NCBI RefSeq assembly: GCF_900156315.1
Contig: NZ_FTNI01000003.1
Location: 62,001-126,000, forward strand
Direction of reading: 5' to 3'
Source: Microbispora rosea
GTDB lineage: Bacteria; Actinomycetota; Actinomycetes; Streptosporangiales; Streptosporangiaceae
Length of the DNA: 64,000 bases
Position numbers and translations under genes: made by a program. The notes under the pieces were generated by a model. The model was not told where the DNA came from, did not search any database, and was given only the letters and a program-made list of their open reading frames with translations. Of this stretch, positions 24,115 through 32,227 are shown piece by piece. The stretch's first letter is position 1, and each line of letters begins with the position of its first letter.

Positions 24115-24522
24115 ATGGGACACGCCGGAGTGATGTTGAACACCTATCCCGCCGACCTCGGCGGCGTGGACAGGCAGGTGCTCGCCAACTGCATCGAGGC
24201 CTGCTTCGACTGCGCGCAGACCTGTACGGCCTGCGCCGACGCCTGCCTGAGCGAGCACGCGGTGGCGGAACTCGTGCGCTGCGTCCGCACCAACCTCGAC
24301 TGCGCGGACATCTGCGCGACGACGGGCCGGGTGCTGTCGCGGCACACGGGCTACGACGCGAACCTGACGCGCGCCCAGCTTGAGGCGTGTGCGCAGGCGT
24401 GCCGCAGCTGCGGCGACGAGTGCGGCCTGCACGCCCACATGCACGAGCACTGCCGGGTCTGCGCCGAGGCGTGCCGTCGCTGCGCCCAGTCCTGCAACGA
24501 GCTGCTGGCCGCGCTCGGCTGA
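24115..24522 (+). CDS. Cys-rich four-helix-bundle copper-storage-like protein
   Basis: A 135-residue cytosolic protein of the DUF326/Csp type. Eighteen cysteines lie along helices in CxxxC and CxxC spacing: CIEACFDCAQTCTACADAC, RCVRTNLDCADIC, CAQACRSCGDEC and CRVCAEACRRCAQSC. Csp proteins bind many Cu(I) ions inside the bundle. There is no signal peptide, so it would be a cytosolic (Csp3-like) store. Start: ATG 6 bases after AAGGAG. The MarR gene 140 bp on has its own operator-like site, so a joint operon is not certain. No copper pump or CsoR is in the window. Confidence 0.85.
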   Translation: MGHAGVMLNTYPADLGGVDRQVLANCIEACFDCAQTCTACADACLSEHAVAELVRCVRTNLDCADICATTGRVLSRHTGYDANLTRAQLEACAQACRSCGDECGLHAHMHEHCRVCAEACRRCAQSCNELLAALG

Positions 24523-24642
24523 GCACACCCGCCCCGCGGCTTCTCACCCACGGCGACTCCCGCGGCGACTCCCGCGGCGACTCCTGCGGCGCGGCCTCGC
24601 CCGCCGTGCGTTCGCCCATGCGATGGCGTGGCCGCGGCGTGG

Positions 24643-24658
24643 ACCGTGTAAAAACGGT
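24643..24658. promoter_or_regulatory. Inverted repeat at the marR start
   Basis: ACCGT and ACGGT flank GTAAAA, ending 4 bp before the ATG. The GTGTAAAAAC core could also be the -10 of a near-leaderless promoter. A position over the start region suits autorepression by the MarR protein. Confidence 0.45.
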
Positions 24659-24662
24659 TCCT

Positions 24663-25166
24663 ATGGCAAAGGAAGCGGACGAGGAGCCGACCGGCGACGA
24701 CCTGGAGGCCGTCACCGCCGCCGTGCTCACCGCCTCGCGTGTGCTCGTCGCGATATCCGCGCGGTCCCTGGCCGCCGCGGAGGACAGGGTCACCCTGCCG
24801 CAGTTCCGCATGCTGCTGGTGGTCGGACAGGGCGAGACCAAGCTGGTGACGCTGGCGGACAGGCTCGGCGTCAATCCGTCGACCGCCATGCGCATGGCGG
24901 GCCGCCTCGCCGTCGCCGGTCTGCTGAAGCGCGAGGTGAATCCGCAGAACCGGCGGGAGACGCTGCTGCGGCTGACCGACAACGGGCGGCGGATCGTGGA
25001 GGAGGTCACCGCCCGGCGCAAGGAGGAGATCGCCGCGATCCTCACGCGGATGCCGGCGTCCCGGCGGCAGGCCCTCATCACCGCCATGCGGGAGTTCAAC
25101 GACGCGGCGGGCGAGCCGCCCGCCCGCATCGCCTTTCCGCTCGGCTGGCCCGGCCCCTCCGCCTGA
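24663..25166 (+). CDS. MarR-family transcriptional regulator
   Basis: A 167-residue winged-helix regulator. VTLPQFRMLLVVGQGETKLV leads into TLADRLGVNPSTAMRMAGRL (recognition helix), then LLKREVNPQNRRETLLRLTD (the wing) and NGRRIVEEVTARRKEEI. MarR proteins dimerise and usually respond to phenolic ligands or oxidants. A palindrome sits at its own start. The targets are unclear: the upstream copper-storage-like gene is the nearest candidate. No ribosome site precedes the ATG, consistent with a short or absent leader. Confidence 0.88.
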   Translation: MAKEADEEPTGDDLEAVTAAVLTASRVLVAISARSLAAAEDRVTLPQFRMLLVVGQGETKLVTLADRLGVNPSTAMRMAGRLAVAGLLKREVNPQNRRETLLRLTDNGRRIVEEVTARRKEEIAAILTRMPASRRQALITAMREFNDAAGEPPARIAFPLGWPGPSA

Positions 25167-25179
25167 CCACCGCCCGAGG

Positions 25180-25345
25180 CGGCTTCCGCATCCTGCGTCC
25201 AGCTTCCGCACGCCGCATCCGGCTTCCGCACGCCGCATCCGGCTTCCGCACGCCGCGTTCAGCGGCCAGAGGCGGCTTCCGCAGCGAGGACCCGGCGGCC
25301 AGAGGCGGCTTCCGCAGCGTGGACCCGGCGGCCGGAGGCGGCGGA
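25180..25345. repeat. Mixed tandem repeats in an intergenic region
   Basis: Three ~20-bp units around CTTCCGCACGCCGCATCCGG are followed by two ~40-bp units containing GGCCAGAGGCGGCTTCCGCA and GACCCGGCGG. They share the core GGCTTCCGC. The block fills the gap between two convergent genes; no coding frame or known element was recognised. Confidence 0.75.
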
Positions 25346-25358
25346 AGCCGCCGGGGAC

Positions 25359-25964
25359 TCAGCAGCCGGAGGCGGCGCAGGCACCGGGGATGAGGCCGGG
25401 GGCTCCGTCGGCGCCCGACGGCACCTCACCCTGGTCCTGGCTGCCGCCGCCCTTCGAGGCGCCGCCCGTCTTGCCCGACGAGCCGGTCCCGGCCCGGCCC
25501 GTGCTCTTCCCACCGGAGGCGGAGCCGCCGCCCGAGGAGCCGGAGGCGGTGTCCGCGCCGCCCCCGCCGGGCGCCTGCGCTCCGCCGGAGCCGTCCCCGC
25601 CGGACCCGATGGCGCCCTGGTCCCCCGAACCCTGGTTCCCCGGGCCCTGGTCCTTCGCGCCCTGATCGGCCGAATCCTGATCCGCCGGGCCTTCCGCGTC
25701 CTGTCCGCCGTCTGCGGCGGAACCGGCGTCCTGGGCGGGGGCCGACTGCCCCGCGCCTGCCCCGGCGGGCGGGTCCGCGGGACCGGAGCCGCCGCGCAGC
25801 GCGAAGCCCGCTCCCCCGGCGGCCAGCACGGCCACCAGCGCCGCGGCGGCGATGACGACGGGCTTCCTGTTCTTGGTCGTGCGGGGCGGCTCCTCCTGGC
25901 TGGAGAGGATCTCCTGCCGGAACCGGTCATCCTGGCTCGTCTGTGACGGGACGCGCCCTTGCAT
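25359..25964 (-). CDS. Single-pass membrane protein with Gly/Asp/Gln-rich extracellular tail
   Basis: A 201-residue protein. A polar N-terminal cytosolic segment (MQGRVPSQTSQDDRFRQEIL) precedes one membrane helix at about 43-62 (PVVIAAAALVAVLAAGGAGF). The outside part is low complexity: DQG/NQG repeats encoded by 15-18-bp DNA units, then Gly/Ser/Lys-rich sequence, and it ends GACAASGC. No domain is recognised. It may be an envelope-anchored spacer or membrane-anchored regulator. An ATG at 25964 with GGGAG ahead is used; longer versions lack a signal. Confidence 0.62.
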   Translation of the reverse strand: MQGRVPSQTSQDDRFRQEILSSQEEPPRTTKNRKPVVIAAAALVAVLAAGGAGFALRGGSGPADPPAGAGAGQSAPAQDAGSAADGGQDAEGPADQDSADQGAKDQGPGNQGSGDQGAIGSGGDGSGGAQAPGGGGADTASGSSGGGSASGGKSTGRAGTGSSGKTGGASKGGGSQDQGEVPSGADGAPGLIPGACAASGC

Positions 25965-26078
25965 GCGAGACAACTCCCAGCGGTCGTTTCGGGGGAAACC
26001 TCCACGGCTTCCGCGGGTGGCTGCCCACCTTAACGCCACGGATGACCGAATTTCACATAGACGACTAAACAATCATGA

Positions 26079-26237
26079 ATGTCCCCGACCGCCGGACCTG
26101 CGGTGCCGCGACGAGCCGGCCGAGCACGCCCATGGACGTGGCTGCTCACCCGGCGCCAGGACGTGCGGGCAGTGCTCGGCGATCCCCGCTCAGAAGCGAC
26201 GAAGAATCAGCGGCTGTGCGTCGAGGCGCTGTGGTAG
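26079..26237 (+). pseudogene. Cytochrome P450 N-terminal remnant
   Basis: A 52-codon frame (MSPTAGPAVPRRAGRARPW, then TWLLTRRQDVRAVLGDPRSE) matches the W-L-V-T-R-x-x-D-V-R-A-V-L-x-D-P-R block near the N-terminus of bacterial cytochrome P450s. The frame then stops; no I-helix, ExxR or haem-Cys motif follows. The last 30 bp overlap the 3' end of the convergent amidohydrolase gene, which apparently replaced or truncated the rest. It is a decayed fragment, or much less likely a chance resemblance. Confidence 0.55.
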
Positions 26238-27655
26238 TCGGTGTACGTGTAGGGGTTGTCGAGGATCTTCGTCTCGGGGATGTCGGGGTTCATCCCCTTC
26301 TGCCATGCCTCCTCGCCCAGCGTCGAGCGCAGGTACTCGACGGTCCGCTCCACCTCGCGACGCGCCGCGGCGAGGTCCACGCCCACCAGGCGGTGCTCGT
26401 GCTTCACCACGCGGCCGTTCACGAGGACCGTGTGCACGTCGCCGCGCTGCGCCTGGAACGCGACGTGCCCGTACGGGTTCAGCAGCGGGAACGACACGGG
26501 CGACGCGTCGTTCTTGATGAGCACGATGTCGGCCTTCCTGCCCGCTTCGATGCTGCCGAGGTCGTCGCCGCGGCCGATGGCGCGGGCGCCGCCGCGTGTC
26601 GCCCAGTCCACCACCTGGTCGGCCCGCAGGCTGCAGTGGGTGACCGTCTCGCCCTTGACGTGCGCCTCCATGTGCTCGCGGGAGCGGTCGGCGCCGAGGG
26701 TGGTGCGCATCGCCGAGAACAGGTCGCCGCTCCACCAGACGCTGGTGTCCATCGAGAGCGAGACCGGGATGTCGTGGGCGCGGATGGCCCAGGTGGGCGG
26801 GTAGCCCTGGCCCGCGCTCTGCTCGCTCTCGGTGGAGACCGAGATCGAGCCGCCGGTGGCGGCGATGCGGTGGTAGGAGTCCGCCGACAGCGAGGCGGCG
26901 TGGACGTAGACCGTCTCGGGCGTCATGAAGCCGTGCTCGTACATGAGGCGGATGCCGTCGTCGCTGGTCGCGCCCCACACGCCCGCGTGGGTCGTGACCG
27001 GGACGCCGAGGTCGCGGGCCACTTCGAAGGCCGGCTTCTCGGGGAAGGCGGGGTCGCCGGTGACGTCGAAGGCGATCTGGAAGCCCAGCATGTCGTCGCC
27101 CGTGATGCGGCGCCGGACGAAGTCGCGGAACTCCGGCGCGCCGGTCCACTCGGCCGGCGGCGCCTGGATGTTCCCGTAGGCCAGCACGAACCGGCCGGGC
27201 ACCGCCTGCAGCGCGTCCACGGCCGCGTCGGCGTGGTCCACGGTCCGCAGCCCGTGCGACCAGTCCACCACCGTGGTGACGCCGGCGTCGATCGCCTCGA
27301 TCGCGGCCAGCAGGTTGCCGGCGTGCACGTCCTCGGGCCGCCACAGCTTGCCGTACTCCAGGTAGTACCAGACGAAATACTGCGTCAGCGTCCAGTCGGC
27401 GCCGTAGCCGCGCATCGCCGTCTGCCACATGTGCCGGTGAGTGTCGATCATGCCGGGCATGACGATGCCGTCGGTGGCGTCGACGACCACGGCGCCGTCC
27501 GGCGCGGGCAGGTCCTGACCCACCTCGGCGATCCGGTCGCCGACGACGAGGACATCGGTGCGGGGCAGCACGCTGTGCGCGTCGTCCATCGGCAGCACCG
27601 TGCCGCCGCGCAGCAGGACGGGCCGGTCCGGCCCGAAATCGGTCGGCTCGTTCAT
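26207..27655 (-). CDS. Metal-dependent amidohydrolase (TRZ/ATZ, cytosine-deaminase-like)
   Basis: A 482-residue amidohydrolase. The N-terminal beta-sandwich (VLLRGGTVLPMDDAHSV) leads into GMIDTHRHMWQTAMRG, the HxH metal motif. Further ligands are likely in THAGVWG and YVHAASLS, and an Asp in LSMDTSVWW, followed by GRGDDLGSIEAGRKADIVLI. Such enzymes remove amino or chloro groups or open cyclic amides. It is divergent from the CoA-transferase/ring-cleavage operon and shares a control region with two 17-bp operator copies, so it probably acts in the same pathway. The ATG follows GAGGGG at 8 bases. Confidence 0.85.
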   Translation of the reverse strand: MNEPTDFGPDRPVLLRGGTVLPMDDAHSVLPRTDVLVVGDRIAEVGQDLPAPDGAVVVDATDGIVMPGMIDTHRHMWQTAMRGYGADWTLTQYFVWYYLEYGKLWRPEDVHAGNLLAAIEAIDAGVTTVVDWSHGLRTVDHADAAVDALQAVPGRFVLAYGNIQAPPAEWTGAPEFRDFVRRRITGDDMLGFQIAFDVTGDPAFPEKPAFEVARDLGVPVTTHAGVWGATSDDGIRLMYEHGFMTPETVYVHAASLSADSYHRIAATGGSISVSTESEQSAGQGYPPTWAIRAHDIPVSLSMDTSVWWSGDLFSAMRTTLGADRSREHMEAHVKGETVTHCSLRADQVVDWATRGGARAIGRGDDLGSIEAGRKADIVLIKNDASPVSFPLLNPYGHVAFQAQRGDVHTVLVNGRVVKHEHRLVGVDLAAARREVERTVEYLRSTLGEEAWQKGMNPDIPETKILDNPYTYTDYHSASTHSR

Positions 27656-27708
27656 CGTCGAACCCCTCACCTTCCACTGGCCGAGCGCGCCCAGCGATGA
27701 CGAACACT

Positions 27709-27725
27709 TGTCCGCTATACGGTCA
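27709..27725. promoter_or_regulatory. Operator copy 1, TGTCCG-N5-CGGTCA
   Basis: Near-palindrome with the same layout as the perfect copy at 27862-27878, placed 54 bp from the amidohydrolase start. It is likely bound by the same regulator, possibly the IclR protein at 37.2-38.0 kb. Confidence 0.5.
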
Positions 27726-27861
27726 GCGCTGCTTCCGCTGTTACTTTCCCGAGCACCGCCCCCGCTGTCAACCATCGGTTTCCCGCGTCGTCCGGCGACA
27801 AAGAACCGGTCACGCATTTGACGAAGGAACCGCCTATGCCAGAATCGGCTCCACGGACTCA

Positions 27862-27878
27862 TGTCCGTTGAGCGGACA
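27862..27878. promoter_or_regulatory. Operator copy 2, TGTCCG-N5-CGGACA
   Basis: Perfect 6-bp inverted repeat with a 5-bp centre, 31 bp before the CoA-transferase start. Size and form suit an IclR- or GntR-type dimer. Confidence 0.6.
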
Positions 27879-27908
27879 GTGCTGTGACAGTCAAGGAAGG
27901 GGAGCCGG

Positions 27909-29090
27909 ATGACAGACGACACCGCGCCCGAGCGGGGAGGCGGGCCGCTGTCCGGCGTGCTGGTGGCCGACTTCTCGCGGGTCCTGGCCGGGCCGTACGC
28001 CACGATGCTGCTGGCCGACATGGGCGCCGAGGTCGTCAAGGTCGAAGGCCCCAAGGGGGACGACACCCGCACCTGGATGCCGCCGGTGCGCGGCGACGTG
28101 TCGACGTACTACCTGGGGGTCAACCGGGGCAAGCGGTCGATCGCGCTCGACCTGCGGGACTCCGGCGACGCCCGGGTGGCCCGGGAGCTGGCCCGCCGCG
28201 CCGACGTGCTGGTGGAGAACTTCAAGCCGGGCGGGCTCGCCAAGTACGGCCTCGACTACGCCTCGGTCAGCGCGGCCAACCCCGGCGTGGTGTACGCCTC
28301 GATCAGCGGGTTCGGCTCCGGCGCGGGCCGGGACGTACCCGGCTACGACCTCATGGTGCAGGCCATGTCGGGGCTGATGAGCCTCACCGGCGACCCCGAG
28401 GGGCCGCCGTACCGCGCGGGGATCTCGGTCTTCGACGTCATGGCGGGCAACCACGCCGCCATCGGCGTCCTCGCCGCCCTGCGCCACCGCGACGCGACCG
28501 GGCAGGGCCAGCACGTCGAGGTCAACCTGCTGTCCTCGGCGCTGACCGGCCTGGTCAATCACAGCTCCGCGTACGTCGCCGGCGGCGTCGTCCCCTACCG
28601 CATGGGCAACGCCCACCCGAGCGTGTTCCCCTACGAGCCGCTGCCCACCGCCGACAACGACATCATCGTCGCGGCCGGCAACGACGGCCAGTTCCGCAAG
28701 CTGTGCGAGGTGCTCGGCATCCCGGAGATCGCCGACGACCCGCGCTTCGCGCGCAACGCCGACAGGACCGCGCGCCGCGAGGAACTGCGGCCCATCCTGG
28801 TCGGGCGGCTCGCCACGCGCGGAGCGCTGGAGTGGTTCGAACTGCTGGTCGCGGCCGGGGTGCCGTGCGGGCCGATCAACACCATCGACGGCGGGTTCGC
28901 CATGGCCGAGCGCTTCGGGCTCGACCCGGTCGTGGAGGTCGGCGAGGGCGACCGGGCGGTCCCGACCACCCGCCACCCGATCCGGTTCTCCGCGACCCCC
29001 GCCGCCTATCGGCTGCCGCCCCCGGAGCTGGACGAGCACGGGGACGAGCTGCGTAAGTGGCTGACTGAGGAGGAGGACGACGATGTCTGA
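27909..29090 (+). CDS. CaiB/BaiF-type (class III) CoA-transferase
   Basis: A 393-residue enzyme that moves CoA between carboxylic acids. It has VLVADFSRVLAGPYATMLLA, DMGAEVVKVEGPKGDDTR, VENFKPGGLAKYGLDY and the nucleophilic Asp147 in GYDLMVQAMSGLM. The first gene of a five-gene rightward operon, it overlaps the next gene by 8 bp. The CoA acceptor is unknown. A citryl-CoA-lyase-like protein and an extradiol dioxygenase follow, so an aromatic ring-cleavage-derived acid is the obvious candidate. The ATG follows AGGGGAG. Confidence 0.9.
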   Translation: MTDDTAPERGGGPLSGVLVADFSRVLAGPYATMLLADMGAEVVKVEGPKGDDTRTWMPPVRGDVSTYYLGVNRGKRSIALDLRDSGDARVARELARRADVLVENFKPGGLAKYGLDYASVSAANPGVVYASISGFGSGAGRDVPGYDLMVQAMSGLMSLTGDPEGPPYRAGISVFDVMAGNHAAIGVLAALRHRDATGQGQHVEVNLLSSALTGLVNHSSAYVAGGVVPYRMGNAHPSVFPYEPLPTADNDIIVAAGNDGQFRKLCEVLGIPEIADDPRFARNADRTARREELRPILVGRLATRGALEWFELLVAAGVPCGPINTIDGGFAMAERFGLDPVVEVGEGDRAVPTTRHPIRFSATPAAYRLPPPELDEHGDELRKWLTEEEDDDV

Positions 29091-29928
29091 CCGGCCCGAG
29101 ATGATCGAGCGGCCGTCGTACCCCACGGCGTTGGGGGCGTCCTCACTGAAGTCGATCACCCTGCTCGGCTCCGACCTCGCCGAGGACGTCATGGGGAAGG
29201 TCGGGTTCGGCGAGCTCGCGTTCTGGCTCGCCGCCCAGCGGCGGCCCACGCCGGGCGAGACCCGGGTGTTCGAGGCCGTGCTCGCCGCGCTGGCCGACCA
29301 CGGGTTCACCCCGACCGCGATCGTCACCCGGCTGACGTACCTGTCGGCGCCCGACTCGATCCAGGGCGCGCTCGCGGCCGGACTGCTCGGCGGCGGCTCA
29401 CGCTTCCTCGGCGTGACCGAGGACTGCGGCCGGTTCCTGCACGACGTGCTGGCGGCCCACGACGGGCCGCTGCCGTCGGACGACGCCGGCTGGGACGCCC
29501 TCGCCCTGGAGACCGTGCGGGCCAGGCGGCAGGCGCGGCGGTTCATCCCCGGCCTCGGCCACCACGTGCACAAGGAGGGCGACCCCCGCACTCCCCGGCT
29601 GCTGGAGATCGCCGCCGAGGAGAACCTGGTCGGGCCGCACCTGTCGCTGTTCGCCGCGATCGGCCGCGTGCATCCCGAGGTGCTGGGCAGGACCCTGCCG
29701 CTCAACGGCGCGGGCGTCTGCGGCGCTGCGCTCGCCGACCTCGGCCTGCCGCTCGAACTGCTGCGCGGCTTCGCCCTGCTCGCCCGTACGGCGGGCCTGA
29801 TCGGGCAGCTCGCCGAGGAGCTGCGCCGCCCGGTGGCGAACGAGATCTTCCTGTCGGTGGACCTCAACAACCGGTCCGTCGACCCCGAGCCCTACGCCCC
29901 TGACGCCACTGGAGGTCCGCATGGCTGA
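29083..29928 (+). CDS. Citryl-CoA-lyase/citrate-synthase-like protein
   Basis: A 281-residue short member of the citrate synthase fold. The C-terminal catalytic region has GLGHHVHKEGDPRTPRLLEI, which matches citryl-CoA lyases (G.GH.VHK..DPRTPRL) rather than full citrate synthases. NGAGVCGAALADLGLPLELL follows. Such proteins cleave citryl-CoA to acetyl-CoA and oxaloacetate or do related aldol-type cleavages. Coupled between a CoA-transferase and LigB, it may split a CoA-activated citrate-like intermediate of ring cleavage. It overlaps both neighbours by 8 bp. Confidence 0.82.
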   Translation: MSDRPEMIERPSYPTALGASSLKSITLLGSDLAEDVMGKVGFGELAFWLAAQRRPTPGETRVFEAVLAALADHGFTPTAIVTRLTYLSAPDSIQGALAAGLLGGGSRFLGVTEDCGRFLHDVLAAHDGPLPSDDAGWDALALETVRARRQARRFIPGLGHHVHKEGDPRTPRLLEIAAEENLVGPHLSLFAAIGRVHPEVLGRTLPLNGAGVCGAALADLGLPLELLRGFALLARTAGLIGQLAEELRRPVANEIFLSVDLNNRSVDPEPYAPDATGGPHG

Positions 29929-30784
29929 ACTGGTCGCGGTGATCGCGTCCACCCATCATCCGTTCTACTACCGCGCCAGCACGGCCACCGGCGAGGACCG
30001 CCCGCCGTTCGCCGACGAGTGGGTGCGCAAGGTCGAGGCGTTCCGGGAGACGCTGACGAAGGCACGGCCCGACGTGCTGGTCATGGTCGGCTCCGACCAC
30101 TTCCACCAGCTCTGGCTCGACAACATGCCGCAGTTCCTCGTCGGCAAGGCGCCCTTCTACGACGCCAACTGGTACAACGAGGAGCGCGAGTTCGGCCTGC
30201 CCCGGATGCTCTTCACCGGCCAGGAGGACCTGTCGGCGTACATCCTGCGGGAGGGCCTGGACGCGGGCTTCGACCTGGCCTTCTCCAACGAGCTGCGGAT
30301 CGACCACTCGATCACGTGCCCGATCATCACGCTGCGGCCGCAGAACGACCTGCCGATCGTGCCGATCTACACCAACATCTTCGCGCCGCCGCTGCCGCGG
30401 CCGAAGCGGTTCGTGCAGCTCGGCCGTACGATCCGGGAGCTGGTGGAGTCGTGGCCGGCGGACAAGCGGGTGGCGGTGATCGGCACCGGGCACCTGTCGC
30501 TGGAGCTCGGCGGGCCGCGCCAGTTCGGCCCGCACGGGCCCGACCCCGAGTTCGACCGCAGGGCGGTCGAGTGGATCTCCTCCGGCGACATCGAGGGCTG
30601 CCTGTCGGAGGTCACCCTCGACAGCCTCCACCTGCCCGGCAACGCCACCCACGGCTTCATGGACTTCATGCTGATGATGGGCGTGGCCGGCGAGGGCGCC
30701 AAGGCCGACTACGTCGACACCTACGACCTGTTCCACACCATGGAGGCCTACTTCACCTGGTACCCCAACGGAGGCGTGGCGTGA
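29921..30784 (+). CDS. LigB-type extradiol dioxygenase, catalytic subunit
   Basis: A 287-residue class III extradiol dioxygenase. ASTHHPF (His12/13) and VGSDHFHQL (His60) supply iron ligands; ELRIDHSITCPIITL and GTGHLSLELGG are further conserved blocks. Protocatechuate 4,5-dioxygenase and gallate dioxygenase belong here. These open catechol-type rings beside the hydroxyls using Fe(II) and O2. The LigA-type gene overlaps its stop (GTGA), so the two form a heterodimer. The ATG is preceded by GGAGGT. Confidence 0.88.
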   Translation: MAELVAVIASTHHPFYYRASTATGEDRPPFADEWVRKVEAFRETLTKARPDVLVMVGSDHFHQLWLDNMPQFLVGKAPFYDANWYNEEREFGLPRMLFTGQEDLSAYILREGLDAGFDLAFSNELRIDHSITCPIITLRPQNDLPIVPIYTNIFAPPLPRPKRFVQLGRTIRELVESWPADKRVAVIGTGHLSLELGGPRQFGPHGPDPEFDRRAVEWISSGDIEGCLSEVTLDSLHLPGNATHGFMDFMLMMGVAGEGAKADYVDTYDLFHTMEAYFTWYPNGGVA

Positions 30785-31140
30785 GCAAGTACCTGCTGAA
30801 CAAGTTCCTGTTCACCGTCGACCGCGATCCGGAACTGGTCGAGCGCTACCGCGAGGACCCCCGGGGCACGGTGGAGTGGTGGGAGGCCGAGCAGGCCAAC
30901 CGGCTGCTGAGCTGTCACGGCGGGGAGGCGTCGACCTGGCTGCGCTTCGAGGACGCCGAGCGCGAGGCCCTGGCCGCCCACGACTACCCCCGGCTGTTCG
31001 AGCTGGGCGCGCACCCGTTCCTCACACTCACGTTGTTCATCGCGATGTTCGAGCGCGACCACGAGCCGCTGGGCTTCCAGACCGAGTACGCCCGGCGGCT
31101 GGCCCACATGACGTTGCCGTACCCCGACATCGCGACCTGA
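30781..31140 (+). CDS. LigA-type small subunit of extradiol dioxygenase
   Basis: A 119-residue protein (SKYLLNKFLFTVDRDPELVE, RYREDPRGTVEWWE, HDYPRLFELGAHPFLTLTLF) resembling the alpha subunit of protocatechuate 4,5-dioxygenase, which caps the LigB active site. It is somewhat shorter than LigA. The GTG start overlaps the ligB stop. The pairing supports a protocatechuate/gallate-type substrate, but the residues that choose between them cannot be judged by eye. Confidence 0.82.
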   Translation: MSKYLLNKFLFTVDRDPELVERYREDPRGTVEWWEAEQANRLLSCHGGEASTWLRFEDAEREALAAHDYPRLFELGAHPFLTLTLFIAMFERDHEPLGFQTEYARRLAHMTLPYPDIAT

Positions 31141-31260
31141 TCGGACGGACCTGCCCGCCGCCGAGACGGGCCGGGCGGCGAGGCGCCGGGCACGCCGTGC
31201 GGGGCGGGCCCGGCGGCTCTCGCCGATGACCTTGCGCTGTGTTCGAGGGAGAGGTGGAAC

Positions 31261-32226
31261 ATGCGGGCGGCACAGATCGTGGAACCCGGCAGGCCGCCGC
31301 TGGTGGCCGACCTGCCCGTGCCCGTCGCCGGGCCCGGCGAGACCCTGGTCGAGGTGGGGGCCGCGCCGATCACGCCGCTCGACCTGCTGTGCGCGAGCGG
31401 CACGTCCTACTTCGGCAGGCCGCGCACGCCGTACGTGCCGGGGGTGCAGGGGGCGGGCGTCGCCGGCGGGCGGCCGGTGTGGTTCGCGACCACGGCCGGA
31501 ATGGCCCCGGGCGACGGGAGCATGGCGCAGTTCGCGGTGGTGCCGGCGGACGACCTCGTCGCGCTGCCCGCCGGGGCCGACCCGGTCGCGGTGGCCGCGC
31601 TCGGGCTCTCGGCCGTCGCCGCGCACATGGCGCTGACGTGGCGGGGCGAGCTCGCCGCCGGCGATCAGGTCGTGGTGCTCGGCGCGGGCGGCGTCGTCGG
31701 GCAGGCCGCCGTACGGATCGCGCGCATCGCCGGCGCCCGCAGGGTGGTCGCCGGGGCCCGCTCCCCCGCCGCCGTCGAACGCGCCCGGCGGGCGGGCGCG
31801 GACGCCGTGGTGGCGCTCGACACCGGCGACGTCGCCACGCTGGCCGCCCGCTTCGCCGAGGCCTGCGACGGGCCGGCCGACCTGGTGCTCGACCCGCTCT
31901 TCGGCCCGGCGGCGGCCGCCGCGGCCCGTACCCTGCGTCAGGGAGGCCGGTGGGTCAACCTCGGCTCCTCCGCGGACGAGACCTGCCCCATCGACTCCTC
32001 CACGCTGCGCAGCAGGTCGCTGCGGCTGCTGGGATACACCAACAACGAGCTGACCCCCGAGCAGCGGGCCGCCTCGATCGTCTTCGTCGCCGAGCAGGCG
32101 GCGCTGGGGCGGCTGGAAGTCGCCCGCGAGACTGTCCCACTGGAGGACGCCGGCGCCGCCTGGCTCCGTCAGGCGGACGGCACCGCCTCCGGCAGGATCG
32201 TCCTGATCCCCGGCCCGGCGTCCTAG
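31261..32226 (+). CDS. Zinc-type alcohol dehydrogenase / quinone oxidoreductase family (MDR)
   Basis: A 321-residue medium-chain reductase: VEVGAAPITPLDLLCASG, YVPGVQGAGVAGG, then the NADPH site VVLGAGGVVGQAAVRIARIA and the WVNLGSSADETCPIDSSTLR region. No structural-zinc cysteines are seen, so it is more like a quinone oxidoreductase. It lies 120 bp after ligA on the same strand, possibly in the operon and reducing a pathway intermediate. An AGAGGTGG site precedes the ATG. Its stop is 2 bp from the convergent gene's stop. Confidence 0.85.
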   Translation: MRAAQIVEPGRPPLVADLPVPVAGPGETLVEVGAAPITPLDLLCASGTSYFGRPRTPYVPGVQGAGVAGGRPVWFATTAGMAPGDGSMAQFAVVPADDLVALPAGADPVAVAALGLSAVAAHMALTWRGELAAGDQVVVLGAGGVVGQAAVRIARIAGARRVVAGARSPAAVERARRAGADAVVALDTGDVATLAARFAEACDGPADLVLDPLFGPAAAAAARTLRQGGRWVNLGSSADETCPIDSSTLRSRSLRLLGYTNNELTPEQRAASIVFVAEQAALGRLEVARETVPLEDAGAAWLRQADGTASGRIVLIPGPAS

Positions 32227-32227
32227 A

